A DNA stretch of 64,000 bases, taken from NCBI RefSeq assembly GCF_040954645.1, contig NC_092807.1, positions 51,096,991 through 51,160,990 on the forward strand. The letters are read 5' to 3'. Shown in pieces: positions 21,851 through 34,975 of the stretch (position 1 is its first letter; the number at the start of each line of letters is the position of its first letter). The notes below the pieces were generated by a model, which saw only the letters and a list, made by a program, of their open reading frames with translations, did no database searches and was not told the origin of the DNA. Position numbers and translations under genes: made by a program. The DNA is from Diabrotica undecimpunctata (taxonomy: Eukaryota; Arthropoda; Insecta; Coleoptera; Chrysomelidae).

Positions 21851-23310
21851 AACAATTCTGAATTATACTAACCTTCGTTCGCTCCGAGAAGTTAATATCT
21901 AACGTCACGAGTCTTATACTCTTTATACTTATCACATATACAGAGATTGGACTTCATTCATTGGACTATTCATAGGAACATGAGTTGTACAAAAAATTAT
22001 GGTATGAACTGACTTGTACTCTTAAGAACGTGTGGAAAAGCCTACGACAGATCAGATGGGGAATAATCCTCAGAACCAACAAAAACTGACTCATACTCTT
22101 TCTACTTATCACCTTAGAATATATAATATAATTATCTCGATCTACTAAATCCATATGTATGTACTCACAATAATGATTTGTTGGTCGATAATCCGTCTTT
22201 TTTAATTTCCCTTTTAGATGTTGATTAGAAGTTAATACTTTTTGTAATTAACCAACTCAGATTAATATGTTTTATTTCTGTTGGTGCGTGTTCTGGTATC
22301 ATTAATATATGTCAATTGTACTGCGCAGATTGTGCTAATAATTGCTCGTTGTGTGATTTAATTAATGACAATTTTACAAGTTTATTCCTATCGTAATATA
22401 TTTTGTCTACTGTACTTTTTTGTATATCAATAAGATGTTTCACAGTGGAAATGTCCACACCACAAATAAACTCCCTATTTCAACAAATGAACACGAAACG
22501 AAACGAAAAATGAAAATGAAGAGATAAAATAATGCAGAAGAGAAATCTTAGGTAGCAGTGGTAAGCAAATAGCACACAAACAAAATTAATGTTGAATGTT
22601 ATAAAGAAAATGATAGCAACTGTTGTTCGAAACTCTCAAAAATGGGTCATTAAATATGTATTTATTCAAAGGATTATTTCGACCCGTATACTTTCTACTG
22701 GGATTTACCCCTCCGCTAATTTCAGGGAAGTAGGTATGCTGAATCTTCTATTGTAAATAACTTACTTAGTACGGTACGGTAGAACAAGAAGGCAATCCCG
22801 AGATCTGGTGAGGTATCCCGAAGGCACATCTACTTTCTCTCGTGAAAAGCAGATGCATAGTCGTAGTCGCAAATTAGTGGTGCAGAAGGCACAAATTCTC
22901 GTGTGTCTCATCTCGTAGTCTATGACAAGTACTTATATCATGGCTCAGATAGTTTGAAAGTTATCTCGATCCACTAGTAACAATAGCAACCATTACTCGT
23001 AAGTCTACGTTTAAGTTGTATGTGTTCCCTCTCAGAATTAATAGAGGCAGTAGTATCCGGTCACAAGTTGCGGCATAGCTAGGCAAGAAATATACAATAA
23101 CCCGGCAGATAAGGTAAGGGCATATGTATTATGAGCTCATATAATATTTACCGGTAAAGGCCCGAAGAAAGAAAGATAAGTCTGTATTAGTGCGCGGAAC
23201 ATTATACAGATACACTACCGGTTCAAGTTTCCAATCATTTTCATTAGGTGTAGTATTAGTAATATATTTCTTTATTATTTAGCTTTAACATATATTTATG
23301 TAAACACCTA
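21851..23310. other. Unassigned gap
   Basis: A short ACTCTTTATACTTATCAC-like duplication lies near 21920 and 22090. 22760-23120 is less AT-rich and may be part of an LTR or SINE, but no diagnostic end or domain is visible. Confidence 0.25.
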
Positions 23311-23319
23311 AGACAAGAC

Positions 23320-23720
23320 ACAAAAACAAGAACCTATAAAGCAGCAATTAGACCTATATTAACATACACGGCGGAGACAAGACCTGACACATCTAAAACT
23401 AGACGACTACTAGAAACAACTGAGATGAAAATACTCCGACGAATATCAGAAAGAAGTCTGTTAGGTAGGGGGAGAAGCGAAAACAGAAGATGTAGAATAG
23501 AAGACATAAATGGATGGGTGACAAAACGGAAACAGGAATGGAACGAACAGATTAGTAGAATGGCAGAGGATAGGATAGTACGAATAGCACGAGATAAGTC
23601 ACCAAATGGACGAAGAAGTATTGACAGACCAAGAAAAAGATGGAGCGATAATTTAAACAATTTAGGAGACTAATATTAAAGAAGAAACAGACTTTAAAGT
23701 CTACATACAAGAAGAAAGAA
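23320..23720 (+). pseudogene. LINE ORF2 C-terminus
   Basis: KAAIRPILTYTAETRPDTSK, then TTEMKILRRISERSLL, CRIEDINGWVTKRKQEWNEQ, DRIVRIARDKSPNGRRSIDR and RKRWSDNL. This is the same family as 12480-12700, 21690-21850, 27610-28025 and 43203-43450, and here the frame is open for 82 codons (23425-23673). 5' truncated. Confidence 0.75.
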
Positions 23721-24034
23721 AAAGCATTAAAATCACTTCTCTCTTTATATTTATTGGGCTATATTTAAGCCTTTTAGGAAGCAGCCTCGCTAGAACATTA
23801 AGTACACAGCTAATTACCTATTCTCAGTGAACCTATAGAGACTGATTAATATTTCAAATACCTACGTGGGGTCTGATTACCAGGCTCCCAACAACAACTA
23901 GATCCAAACAAACAAACGAATTTCTCTGTGTGAAAATGAATAAGACTAGTGTTACCATAGCTCTTCACTACAACTCTAGAAAATATATTCAGCACAATGA
24001 ACAGGCAGAACAAAGGAATATCCATTTATAAAGA

Positions 24035-24345
24035 ATACCTCAGCCATCTAAGATTTGCAGACGACATCGTTCTGATTGCTAATAATCCTGCAGACTCTAC
24101 AAGAACTGCTCAGCGACCTAAATTTAGCTAGCAATGAAGTTGGTCTAAAAATGAACTTGACAAAAACAAAAACCATGTACAACGAGCAAGTGGAAGTCTA
24201 ATATGTAATAATAAACAATACTGCACTTGAGATAGTAGACGGGTATGTATACGTGAGACAAATAATACATAAATCTGGCTCCTTACATCCAAAAATCAAA
24301 TTTCAAGTTACCTCAAAATCTAAGCTAGCAATAAAAAGAACTTTG
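24035..24345 (+). pseudogene. LINE RT fragment with box C
   Basis: LRFADDIVLIANNPAD is box C with both Asp kept; NEVGLKMNLTKTKTMYN follows, then thumb-like VDGYVYVRQIIHKSGS. A frameshift separates them near 24105. RTE-like by pattern. Confidence 0.65.
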
Positions 24346-24822
24346 TGCTACTTAAACTGTTTAAACAATACAAAAAAGTTCGTTAAATATTCTGAAATCG
24401 GCAACACTGTTTCTGAATGTGATTCTGCAGAGACCCTCAAAAGTGATGTACTTTTCGAATTCTCGAAGAGGGAATATACGTTGATGGTGCTACTAAAGGG
24501 ATCGTTTCGAGGGATTTTTTTCTATGGGGGTTGGTTTCCTACGAATAAAAAGAAAAAGGAAATAATCTGCAGGTACATAATGATCAGTAAATTATGTGAT
24601 TGTTGTGAAATCGAGGGGTGAACAATTTATAAAAGAGCTTTTGTTAAGAAGTTATAGAAAAAACTAAGAGTTCAGATTGTGTAAGTATTTAAGGTAATTA
24701 TTTGTTTGTTAAAAACCTACTGTTAGGATATTTTATATTTTAGTAACTAGTTTTGTTTTGTACTGAATAGTTGGTACAACTGAATTTTTTGACTTGAAAT
24801 ATTGACATATATACCTATAACC
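24346..24822. other. Unassigned gap
   Basis: The open frame begun in the LINE thumb runs on to 24621 with no recognised motif. Nothing else seen. Confidence 0.3.
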
Positions 24823-26888
24823 CATGGTACAATGAATACACAAGGTATGATATTGCGCATGACATTTGACAGCTGGCCCAGGAGTGTGACGTAGTTAAGA
24901 TCGCCTGAACCACCTCGAACCCATTATTACAGCTTAACGTACACATCAATTTTGAAATTATGGTTAAAAAGTGATCTAATTTTTTTTAAATGTTTTGTTT
25001 TGGTTATATTTGAATAAAAAATATATTTTCAGTAGCGTAAAACCTTTACTTCTCCTAGAGATTCAGGCAAAATATTTATTTTTGTTTTCATACATATACT
25101 AATAATATAAGTACAATTTTGTATGCAAATCCCTTGAAATTTAAAAATTTTCTGCAGAGGAAATACTGTGAATAGGTAAATAGTAGTAGATTTGCTTATT
25201 CTGATTCACTGTCACTCACTTCCAAGCAGTTTTACTGAAATAAAAACAAAATAGAGTACAATAGAGAAAAATCTGTTTTACAATTCAATATGGTATTTTA
25301 GATGAGTTATAATGAAATTTAGTAAAATAAAAAATATACACATTACTATAACCTACCGATTATTATATGCAAAATTTACTTATCAAACAATATAATAATA
25401 TGAAAATAAGACACGAATTAGTTCAAACGCAAAACACAATAAATACCGACTTCAGACGACTTTACACCGGCAAGACAGAAAGCTTGTATAAAAACAAAAG
25501 TTCAACAATAATATCGGTTATCAATGGTGACTATTGCAAATTGCAAGTTATGAGATAATAAATATATTATAAAATATCTCAATACTGACTGAGTCATCTA
25601 TTTTATAATAGAAAAATAATTTAGATATATGCTTATATATGTGTCTTTATACAAATGGTGTTTAGTTACTATTTATTTATACTGTATAGTATTTTTTTGT
25701 AAAACTGAAAGTTTTTATTTGCCATTGTATATCTGGTTTTGTACCTTTTTCAAAGTACGCTGTGCAATTGCTTGTTGCAATAGTGACAATGAAGATAAAA
25801 TCTTTAGGTTTCATACATTTCCTAAAGATAGCGTGACCAGAAAACTGTGGATTGTATCTTGTTGTAGCTAGGATAATTTTAATTGTAATACTGCAAGATT
25901 TTGTTATACACATTTTAAAACTGAAGATTACCAAAGAAATCTACAACAGGAACTTTTAAATTACGTTTCTAAAAGGGTCTAAAACTCAAACCTGAGGCAG
26001 TACCTAGTCTTTATTTGCCTAAATCAACATCGGCTACCCTTTTAACCAACCAAAAGAAACGCGTACAAGGAGGCGAACACAGAGAGTCCAAAAAGTATGT
26101 TGAGCAGCTTCTTACTACTTCTAGGTAAGTCTAAATCTTTATTTTTATTAATTATTAGTCATGAAACCTTAAATGGTTTTTTCATATCGATTTGTTAAGT
26201 AAGAAATTAGCCTCAGCCTGCTATGCAATTTGCAATAAGAACTGTTTCGGAGGAAATCAATTTAGCATCTTCCAAAATAACATATTTTTCTTTGTTAAAT
26301 CATGTTATCATTATTAAAATATACAATGTTATGATTATTATAAACAATACCAAGATAATTTTATGTGTGAATATTACAAGAATGTCATTTTAAATGTTGT
26401 GCAATATTGTGTGCCCTCACTACACTCATATTCGATGGCCAGCTAGCTCATTCGATATAAATAAAGTTGACTTTGTCATTATTTATTTTGATTTTGTGTT
26501 TAGTTCAGTAGGTATATATACGTACAAATTTTGTGTACCTCCATTACCACTTTTCTGTATCTTTTTAAACATCTGAAATATCGAACTCTGTTAAAGTTAA
26601 AGTTAATTAACCTGTACCTACGTGTAATAAAAGATAATTAAAACTTGTCTTATAAAGGATATCTATGTTTTATAAAGGATAAATATTATAATAACATAAT
26701 TTTATCATCTCTTTATAATTACTATAATTAAATTAGCCAAATTATATAAAAAAACTTAAAATTAAAAGTCTTTCCTATACAACTACATTCAAATGTTGCG
26801 GGAATAAGCGATCTTGACTACGTCATGCGCGAAAGCGAACCGATTTTGGAACATTATGTATCATACCTTGTGTATTCATTGTACCATG
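24823..26888 (+). mobile_element. P-superfamily-like element with THAP remnant
   Basis: CCTATAACC at 24814-24822 and 26889-26897 is a 9-base direct repeat flanking inverted ends. Both ends start CATGGTACAATGAATACACA, then AGGTATGATA when read inward, and similarity resumes with GACGTAGTxAAGATCGC. P elements duplicate 8 bp, start with CA and carry a THAP DNA-binding domain; a THAP-like frame is present at 25756. The 2066-bp copy lacks a visible nuclease domain. Confidence 0.75.
25750..26125 (+). pseudogene. THAP-domain exon of the P-like element
   Basis: VRCAIACCNSDNEDKIFRFH, then TFPKDSVTRKLWIVSCC is a THAP domain start (C-x2-4-C, F-P-K-D, invariant Trp). After an in-frame TAG at 25869 it continues NFNCNTARFCYTHFKTEDYQ, supplying the C-x2-H-like pair and the conserved HF. 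The usual initiator Met before VRC is replaced by Lys. A later frame holds a basic linker up to AG|GTAAGT near 26125. Start loss, stop and frameshift make it dead. Confidence 0.75.
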
Positions 26889-26897
26889 CCTATAACC

Positions 26898-27605
26898 TAT
26901 TCATATCTACGATACATCCATGTAACAATGTGAAAACAAATAAACATAAGCAAAATATATAATTCATCATTAAATCCAGCAAACTATAGAAAATAGAAAA
27001 AACAAGAGAATAAGTTTAACACAGATAATCTAAATTACAGTTATCAAAAAAAGCGAAATTAAAAGAAATACTAATTATCGTGAAGTTTCGCCGCCCAGGT
27101 TTAAAAGAATCCATTTTAGCTATATGTACCTATTCGTTAAATAAATCGTGGTAAAGAAACAGTAGCGGGCGCAAATTTGTGTGAATATCAAATAACACTA
27201 TTATTATATTATATTATATTATTATAGCTAGTAGCTGATGCCAGTAAATAACATTTAACTTATACGTCACTGAATGACCTGATATACACAATAGGAAACA
27301 TAGTGGATGCATATATCGGGTGAGTTATAACTTATACGGTAATATGAGTTATAACTTACACTAGACTAGCATTCGGTTATTTGGACTATTTTTAGACTTT
27401 TTAGTGATTTTGGTTAGAAAATATGACATACTATGTATGTTACATGAACAAGTTAACTGTCACTGTTTTCGAAAAAAACGGAGTTAAAAGAATGTAAGAG
27501 GATTATTCCAAGCTATTGTTTATAATAATTTTAAAAAGTTGATTTAAAGTTGAAAAAGTAATTTTAAAGATGAAAACTTAAAGTTTTATTATACAGTAGA
27601 AAATT
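26898..27605. other. AT-rich gap
   Basis: GAGTTATAACTTA occurs twice near 27320-27360. Otherwise nothing recognisable. Confidence 0.3.
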
Positions 27606-28025
27606 AATTATAATAGCGGGAAGGAAATAAATGGCAGAATTTACAAAACAGCCATCAGACCAATAATGACATAAGCGGCAGAAACACGACCTGACAGAGG
27701 AAAAAAAGACGTTGTAAACAGCAGAGATGAATACAGTTAGGAAAATTGATGGTAAAACACTATGGGACAGAGCTAGAAGTACATATATACGACGTAGATG
27801 CAAGGTAGAGAACATCAAGGACTGGGTAAGAAATAGAAGAGCAGAATGAAACGATCATATAAGCCTAATCACAACAAATAGAGTAGTAAAGACGGGAAGA
27901 GACGGTTCTCTAATAGGAAGACGATCAGCAGGAAGACCACGAAAACGATGGAACGACAACTTACTGGAGGCACATTGAAAAACAGACCGAGTAACGTCTA
28001 CATAAAAAGAAGAAGATTAATTAAA
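27606..28025 (+). pseudogene. LINE ORF2 C-terminus (GRPRKRW family)
   Basis: EMNTVRKIDGKTLWDRARST, then YIRRRCKVENIKDWVRNRRA, ISLITTNRVVKTGRDGSLIG and GRPRKRWNDNLLEAH, stop, then AAGAAGAAGA. Frameshifted near 27630 with a stop near 27848. Confidence 0.7.
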
Positions 28026-28695
28026 ATAGAATAAAAAATTAGAATTTTTTGGGAAAAATATAATTTTTTTACTGTTTAAAATTATATTGTTTGTTTATTA
28101 ATAATATTATTAAAACATTCCATATTTGTAATTTAAGCGAAAATTACAAGAATTAACAAAAAGATCAAAATCTATCAACTAGAACCGGAGATAAAGAAAC
28201 TTACAGAAACAGTATTTTGAAGTTCATTACATTTTTGAAATCTTGAATTTGTAGTTCCCCCTTAACATCAAGTCGGACTAATCTTCAATTCAGCCTCTTT
28301 CTAACACCCATAGACAATGCTGTATAAGTTTAATCTCATCCCTACTTTTTACGTAATCGTTCTAGAATAGGTCAGCTTTTTAAATATGAAAAAATATTTC
28401 GTCTAGGAATAATAGCTTAGTTATTCTAATTATTTAGGGGTTAAAAATAACGGTAGTTTTGCAAAACGATTTTAAAAAAATGTTTTTTTAGCCTTTTTGA
28501 TATATACTGATAGTTTAACTCTTAAACTTTCATTTGTTATGACTAGAATTACTATATCGCAAAAAAAGGTCTCTGGAATAAACAAATAGAATAAATTTTA
28601 AACTTGTAGCATGTTTTTAATTCACCCTGTAAATCATAAGAACCGAAAATGTTTCATAATCTTTTTGCGTTTCTAAACAGTCTAAACAAATTTTG
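28026..28695. other. AT-rich gap
   Basis: It ends with TTCACCCTGTAAATC near 28620, a motif common at repeat ends in this window. No gene. Confidence 0.3.
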
Positions 28696-28699
28696 AGTC

Positions 28700-29460
28700 T
28701 GTTTATAATTACCAGTGAAAATGAATTGTACGTGAAAGATTTGGACTACAAGTAAACATATGAAAAACTAAATTTATGGTTATCAACAAAAATAAAATTA
28801 GAGACGTCCAACTGCTTATCAAGAATACACCAGTGGACCGATAAAACAGTTTACCTATCTTGAAATCTTGAAACAATAGTAAACAAACAATGGGATCACT
28901 CACAAGAAGTAAAATGTAGAATAGAGAAGGTTAGGACTGCATTCAACAACATGGCAAAACTGTTTAAAAGCCACAACCTGAATCTGGAAATAAAAGTAAG
29001 GCTCATACGATGTTATATCTTCTTGATATTATACTACGGAGTTGAATTCTGGACACTCACTGAAGCGATATAGAAAAAACTTGAAGCCTTCGAGATGTGG
29101 CTATACAGAAGATTCCTAAGAATATCATGGACGGACAAGATAACCAACCAGACTGTACTAAGAAGAATGGGGAAAGAAAGAGAAGTGATGTATACGATTA
29201 AAAGGAGAAAATTAGAATATCTCGGACACATAATGAGAAACAGCACTAAATACAGATTATTGAAAATAATCTTTCACGGCAAAGTACTCGGAAAGCGAGG
29301 AATTGGGAGAAGAAGAATATCATGGTTAAAAAACCTAAGGAAATGGTTCTCCACAACAACAACTAATCTACTTAAAGCATCAGTTAATAAAATAATTATA
29401 GCCAATGATCGCCAATATTCGAAACGAATAGGCACCAAAAAAAAAGAAGAAGATAATTAC
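28700..29460 (+). pseudogene. RTE-like LINE thumb and C-terminus
   Basis: QWDHSQEVKCRIEKVRTAFN, NLNLEIKVRLIRCYIF, LEAFEMWLYRRFLRISWTDK, NQTVLRRMGKEREVMYTIKR, KLEYLGHIMRNSTKYRLL and RRRISWLKNLRKW occur in sequence. 29095-29574 is open for 159 codons; one stop near 29070 breaks the upstream part. Ends with ATTCGAAACGAATAGGCACC, then an A/AAG-rich tail, the same 3' end as 19655 and 10140. Confidence 0.8.
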
Positions 29461-29574
29461 CAGGTGCTCTTACCAGGAGAGGAAATATTAATTGTCTCAC
29501 TTGGCATTCTTTTTATCTCAGTTTCGCGTATAGAGATTTTAAAAATAAATCGCTTTCTCACTTTCGCTAACTAG

Positions 29575-30885
29575 GAATAAAATAAATAAGAGTCCACATA
29601 AGAATTTTTCCATCATTACTCGTGGGAGGATGGGTTTGGTCACCGGGATACTTCCATGAGAGCGACCGTAAAGCTAGGTCGTGTGGAGTCCAGCCCAGAA
29701 GGGTTGTTTTTATTTTTTAACGTAGTTGGGTACGGTACGGAAAATTAATATCAAAGTGAAGTACTACAAATATATAAGTACATATGTCTCATTTCGAGAG
29801 ATGAAAAGCAGCTAAGCAGAGAGGAAATAAAGTGTTAAAGTTTAATATAAGTTAAAAGTTAAACCGACTAGAGAAAAGTAAGTCAAGTTCTATGTAAGTT
29901 GTTTCAAACTAAGTAAAACTTGTCAAAATGTTTGGAGATAGATAGAATCGCAGAATATTTTCTATTTGGTAAACTAAGAAATTATACCTGATTTCATTTT
30001 TAACTTTTATTAGATATGTATTTAAAGGAGTGCAGTGCCTCGTTTTTTTGTATGGGGTATGTCAGGCAATTTTTTTTTGTATTTTAGAATAACCTTTGTT
30101 TTTTGTGCACAACCTAAAAGTTTGTATGTTCAGTACTCTTGTGACTAAAGGATAATTATTGTACTTTTTGTTCAGCTAATTTGTAGGTATATTTTATTAG
30201 ATAATAAGTTATAATACCGATAATATCATGATAGTTATGCTATAACTGAGGTATTCATAATATTTTGGTTAATCTTTACTATTTAAATTCAGCTTTACCC
30301 AGTTATACAGGTATTCCATCTAATTTTAGGAATATTTGTTTAAAACCTCATTTCTCTAAATTTACATTTTTGATTTTTACTATTTGCGTTATTTGACTTA
30401 TGTCTATTTTGCTAATATGTTGACACTCTATATTACCTTTTACTTGGCTGAACTTTTAAGAAAGAAAAATTGTTAATTTGTGGCAATTATTTGTTTAATA
30501 CCTTTTTTTTTGGTAACTAATAAGAAGGTAAATTTGACAAGAACATAGAGCGACAATATAAGGTAAGTGTGTTTGCTTTTCTTTCTTTTTTGACTATGAA
30601 TGCATTTTGGTTTTTTACAGAGAGTTAGCATAACTGTCATTTTTTTTAATCTTTCTTAAACCAATCTTTTCATAGGTCAAGTGTCGAGTTTTCCTCGTTC
30701 CTCGAAATAGGACTAGGTAGCGCCCTTTATTTCTCCCCTTTCGCTTAGTACCAAATTCTGTCATTTTCATAGGTACGTTTCAATTTCCAATTTTTTCTCT
30801 AAATATACCCCACCTCAGATCTATAGTCCCACGTTTCAAAGTTTACCGTTGTGTGCTTCAAAACACCTGAGTGCCGGTTTGCAAG
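29575..30885. other. Gap without genes
   Basis: 29620-29760 is GC-richer (a GTACGGTACGG motif shared with 22770) and might belong to an LTR. The rest is T-rich. Nothing assignable. Confidence 0.25.
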
Positions 30886-30899
30886 GTGAACATATTTCC

Positions 30900-31115
30900 A
30901 CCTGGAATCCTCTTTTCAAAAAAACACTGAAAACTTTCACAAAATTTATTCTCTCTCAAGTTGAGAAAGGCAATCAGCCGAAACCGCTGTAGTGATAAGA
31001 ATTTAAAATAAATTTTGTGGAAGTTTTGAAAACAAAGTTTTCAGTGTTTTATTGTTACATAAAATGAATTTCCATCAAGTAACGGTCGAATCCATCAATT
31101 ACAAACTAATTCATG
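30900..31115 (+). repeat. PLE terminal repeat with hairpin module
   Basis: An inverted pair: AAAACACTGAAAACTTTCAC, then AAAATTTATT on the left and AATAAATTTTGTGGAAGTTT ... AAAGTTTTCAGTGTTTTA on the right. They surround TTGAGAAAGGCAATCAGCCG AAACCGC. The same right half follows the PLE genes at 46360 (plus) and 44970 (minus). No coding sequence attached. Confidence 0.7.
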
Positions 31116-32249
31116 GATCGATCTGAAATTTTGAGGCTTTGTTAAGGACCACAATACCCAACTTTGGGCGCAGTAACAAATATCTAGGTTGATTTTTTAC
31201 AATAGTTATAAACGATTAACGTTTTTGCCTTATTTTGCAGTTTTCGAAGCGATAAATTAATTTTATAACTTGGGGCAATCGCCATTTTAAAGCTTTTTTG
31301 TGTTTTAAAAGGGACGTGTACGAACTCATCACTATATAGCCCCCCATAAAATTATTAGACCCTCGGAGATATAGTAAACTGATCACCGGCATCTTTTGGA
31401 GATTGGTAAACTCATCACCGCAGATAGGTAAACTCATCACCGGGATTTTTGCCTGGTTTCTAATGCGAAAGATTGCCTCTTACCTGTCATACTTCTCGTT
31501 TATGTGATAATTTAATAAATTCAGAAATTATTTTAAGCAAGTTGCTTTAAAATTTAACTGAGATATTAATATGTCTCACGGTGTGGCCTATTAGACGTAT
31601 CTGCCAATCTAAATGGTCTTAAGATCTAAAAATTTAGTTACATAGGATTTCGATAGTGAACTTTAAAATGAAAATATTTGTCAACATGTGCTATTTTTGT
31701 TTATATCGGAAATAGTCCCAACTTCGTTATTTGATTTTCATTGCATTTTTATATTTCTCATTGAATTCTCGAGATAATTTGTTAAGCATACATTCGGTCT
31801 AAGTCTTACTGTTTTGGCGTTACTTGACTATCTTGAAAATAATAGACGATTTTGGACAGGAAGTAAATATAAAATGTCTAAAAAATAGGAAAAGCTAAAA
31901 ACTTGAGTGTGCTATTAGTGCATTGAACTTAATTTTTTACACGTGCAAAGCTTTACATTTTATGGCATCATTGGCGGAAATTTTTAAATTTGAAGTAATC
32001 AGCAATGCATTTACTGTGACAGAATGCATCAAAATGCTTAAGTACACTCTCCTGTACTTTGTCTTTCAATGACTTGTACAAAGATCCCACATCAGAGTGC
32101 TTTTAAAAGCAATTTTTTTACATTTGTTGGTTAGTTTTCGCCATTATTTGTAGGAGTCAGATGAGTTGTCCAATTCATTTTATAAACATCATGACAACTA
32201 ACCTCAATTAGTGTAAGATACAAAATAATTTTTACTCTGTAATTTGTAC

Positions 32250-32360
32250 TAATTTTGTTTATTGTAGCACCCTGATGATGCAAATAAAGATTGGCGAAAG
32301 CTTGGTAGACTAAAAAGAGTACCTCTTTGTCCTATCTTCAGCTGCACACCCAAATAGTTG
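32250..32360 (+). repeat. Hammerhead-like module, copy 1
   Basis: TTGTAGCACCCTGATGATGC, then GGCGAAAGCTTGG and AAAAAGAGTACCTC, then CTATCTTCAGCTGCA. Same layout as 32990 and 54995-55110 (minus). Stem candidate GCAAAU/AUUGGC with one A-G mismatch between CUGAUGA and GAAA. Confidence 0.6.
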
Positions 32361-32395
32361 TGTTTTGTAGTCTAACTGATCAGCATTGACTACAA

Positions 32396-32398
<3 letters not shown>

Positions 32399-32472
<74 letters not shown>
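32399..32472. repeat. (TA)n microsatellite
   Basis: 74 bases of uninterrupted TA, broken from the next tract by the MITE at 32473. Confidence 0.95.
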
Positions 32473-32949
<477 letters not shown>

Positions 32950-32984
32950 AAGTAGAAACAATTTTTAATTAATTATACCAACAC

Positions 32985-33080
32985 CAACAATTTCTTAATC
33001 ACATTTGTAGCTCCCTGATGAAGGACATAACCAATGTCCGAAAGCTTGGAATAAAAATTTAAAAGAGTACACATTTCATT
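32985..33080 (+). repeat. Hammerhead-like module, copy 2
   Basis: TTTGTAGCTCCCTGATGAAG, then a perfect hairpin GGACAU-AACCA-AUGUCC, then GAAAGCTTGGAATAA and AAAAGAGTACA. Followed by a further (TA)n tract at 33148. Confidence 0.7.
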
Positions 33081-33147
33081 TTTATTGCTGCAAACCCACT
33101 ATTTAACGTTTACTTCCTTACGTTGTCAGCAAATACTTCTGGTTCAT

Positions 33148-33149
33148 TA

Positions 33150-33216
<67 letters not shown>
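33148..33216. repeat. (TA)n microsatellite
   Basis: About 65 bases of nearly pure TA. Confidence 0.9.
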
Positions 33217-33217
<1 letters not shown>

Positions 33218-33550
33218 ACAATGCGACTTTAACAATTTAATTAATTTTCTTTTCGCATGATTTTAGGTAGCTATCAATAGAATTTTGTGGAATTCTCAAA
33301 TAAAAACCAACAAATTGCAGTTGCATTTAAGACGTCTGGATTTGGATTATTCTGTGAAATTACCAAAAACTAGCCCTTTGCTGGGATTTTATGGTCTATA
33401 CCTGATCCGGGGTGCAGGTAGGCCAGTGATCAATTTACCAATCTCTTAGGGTCTATTTTGAAAACCCTACTTTTATGGCGGTGATGAGTTTGTACTATGT
33501 ACGAGGGTATTTATGGTAATTGGTGATGAGTTTACGTGTACCCTTTAAAA

Positions 33551-33975
33551 GATACGTTTTGAAATTTTACCTGAAATATTAAGTTTTTAATGATAAGCAA
33601 GAAATCGAAAAAATGCCTTTTTTACACTAAATTCTTAATAATTAAAAAAAAGACGTCGAAATTTCTGCAGAAAACCTGGTTTTGCCACAGTCCCGAACAG
33701 CGTTGTTTTTTTGCTTATTTTCCTGTACTAATAATACAATTTGATAATTTTGTGTTGAATTAATAAATCGTATATTTATTTCATGCCTTTTTAAAATATA
33801 TCTTTCTAGTACACTCACTGTTAAATATCTGTAAGTAAAGTAAACATTTTCCCGCTAAAAACTTGTTATTAGTCATGAAAAACTAATACTTTCTATATGT
33901 TTATTTTTACCATTTTGTGATTGTAATATACTGTAATTTAAAAAACCAATTCCAAACATACCAAAACCAAACGAA
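33551..33975. other. AT-rich gap
   Basis: No open frame or repeat recognised. Confidence 0.3.
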
Positions 33976-33979
33976 TCGT

Positions 33980-34270
33980 TCTCTCTTACAACCATGCAAA
34001 TTCTCACATAACTCACACGCACTTTTCACCCTACAAAACGTTGAATTCTTAGACCATTCTAACTATAGTCCAAACTCAAGTCCAACGATTCTTTACTTTG
34101 CCGAAAATAAAGGTACTATGTGGTCAGAGGTTCTCAGTCGTCTATTTTCTAGAGGTTTCTACAGCTTGGTTCAAGCGAATGCAAAAGTGCATTGTTAAAA
34201 AACAATGAGGTCCTTAAAGAAGCTATCTACTGTTTTATTTTAGAAATATACGAATAAAACACGTCCTGCG
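33980..34270 (+). pseudogene. Mariner transposase C-terminus relic
   Basis: HSNYSPNSSPTILYFAENKG resembles the mariner H-x-PYSPDLxPxDxxxF block, with the third catalytic Asp of SPD replaced by Asn. In the next frame comes TAWFKRMQKCIVKNNE, the typical mariner ending (WFKRMQKCIDxNGEYFE). One frameshift separates the two. The N-terminal two thirds are absent. Confidence 0.6.
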
Positions 34271-34880
34271 TATTAGATGCAGCAGCATAAAAATATATCG
34301 AACTGATCTCTATATAAATTACAAAGGAAACACTAGTTCTTAACTTTTTTTGTTTAAATGATTTAAAATATGATATGCTTTGTGTGTTACTATTTAATTT
34401 ATTTATTGTATATTACTTAACAAACTTAAAATTCCCCTCGTATCTAAAGTTATTTAAGATAAGATATATGTGATGCATACTTTGCATCCCCAATACTTTT
34501 ATCATGAGGTGTCAATATAACATATTTATTCATCTCTTTAAACGAGAGTATTGGCCAATAGGTTCTTAATCAAATAATAAAAAGGCAATAAACCAAAAAC
34601 CTGATTAATAAAATGGTCCAAGATACTGTTAACAGAAAATCTTGCGCCATAAAAATGCCTCATAAATATCTGATCGAATTAGAATAATACAAATTGGTGT
34701 TTTATACCTGACGTATCTACAAATTTAATCCGAATATTTTAGATAGGTAGAAGAATTTGAATAGATTCAATGTTTTAAACAATTTTAATGTTGTGTGTCA
34801 ACCATTATTTTGTCACAGTTAATAGTATGAAAATAGTCAATTAAAATCACATACTTGCATTTTTACAAAAATAACTGTTA
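34271..34880. other. AT-rich gap
   Basis: Nothing recognisable. Confidence 0.3.
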
Positions 34881-34889
34881 TTGAAAAAA

Positions 34890-34975
34890 GAAATGATTAA
34901 CCAATGACCAAAGTAAAGAACTATAAAAAAAGCAAGTGACAAAAATAGAAGATATAAGGACATTTAAGATACATA
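34890..34975 (+). repeat. Left copy of a direct repeat flanking the PLE
   Basis: AGAACTATAAAAAAAGCAAG, then TAGAAGATATAAG. The diverged partner is at 37405-37480 (AGAACTATAAAAAAAAACGA, then TAGAAGATGTAAG), in the same orientation on the other side of the PLE. Confidence 0.55.

Noticed and set aside
22760..23120. Possible LTR
   Set aside because: No TG..CA ends, primer-binding site or paired copy could be found.
25677..25934. 85-codon minus-strand frame
   Set aside because: Antisense of the THAP exon.
29620..29760. Possible SINE with tRNA head
   Set aside because: GC-richer, but no convincing A/B box pair.
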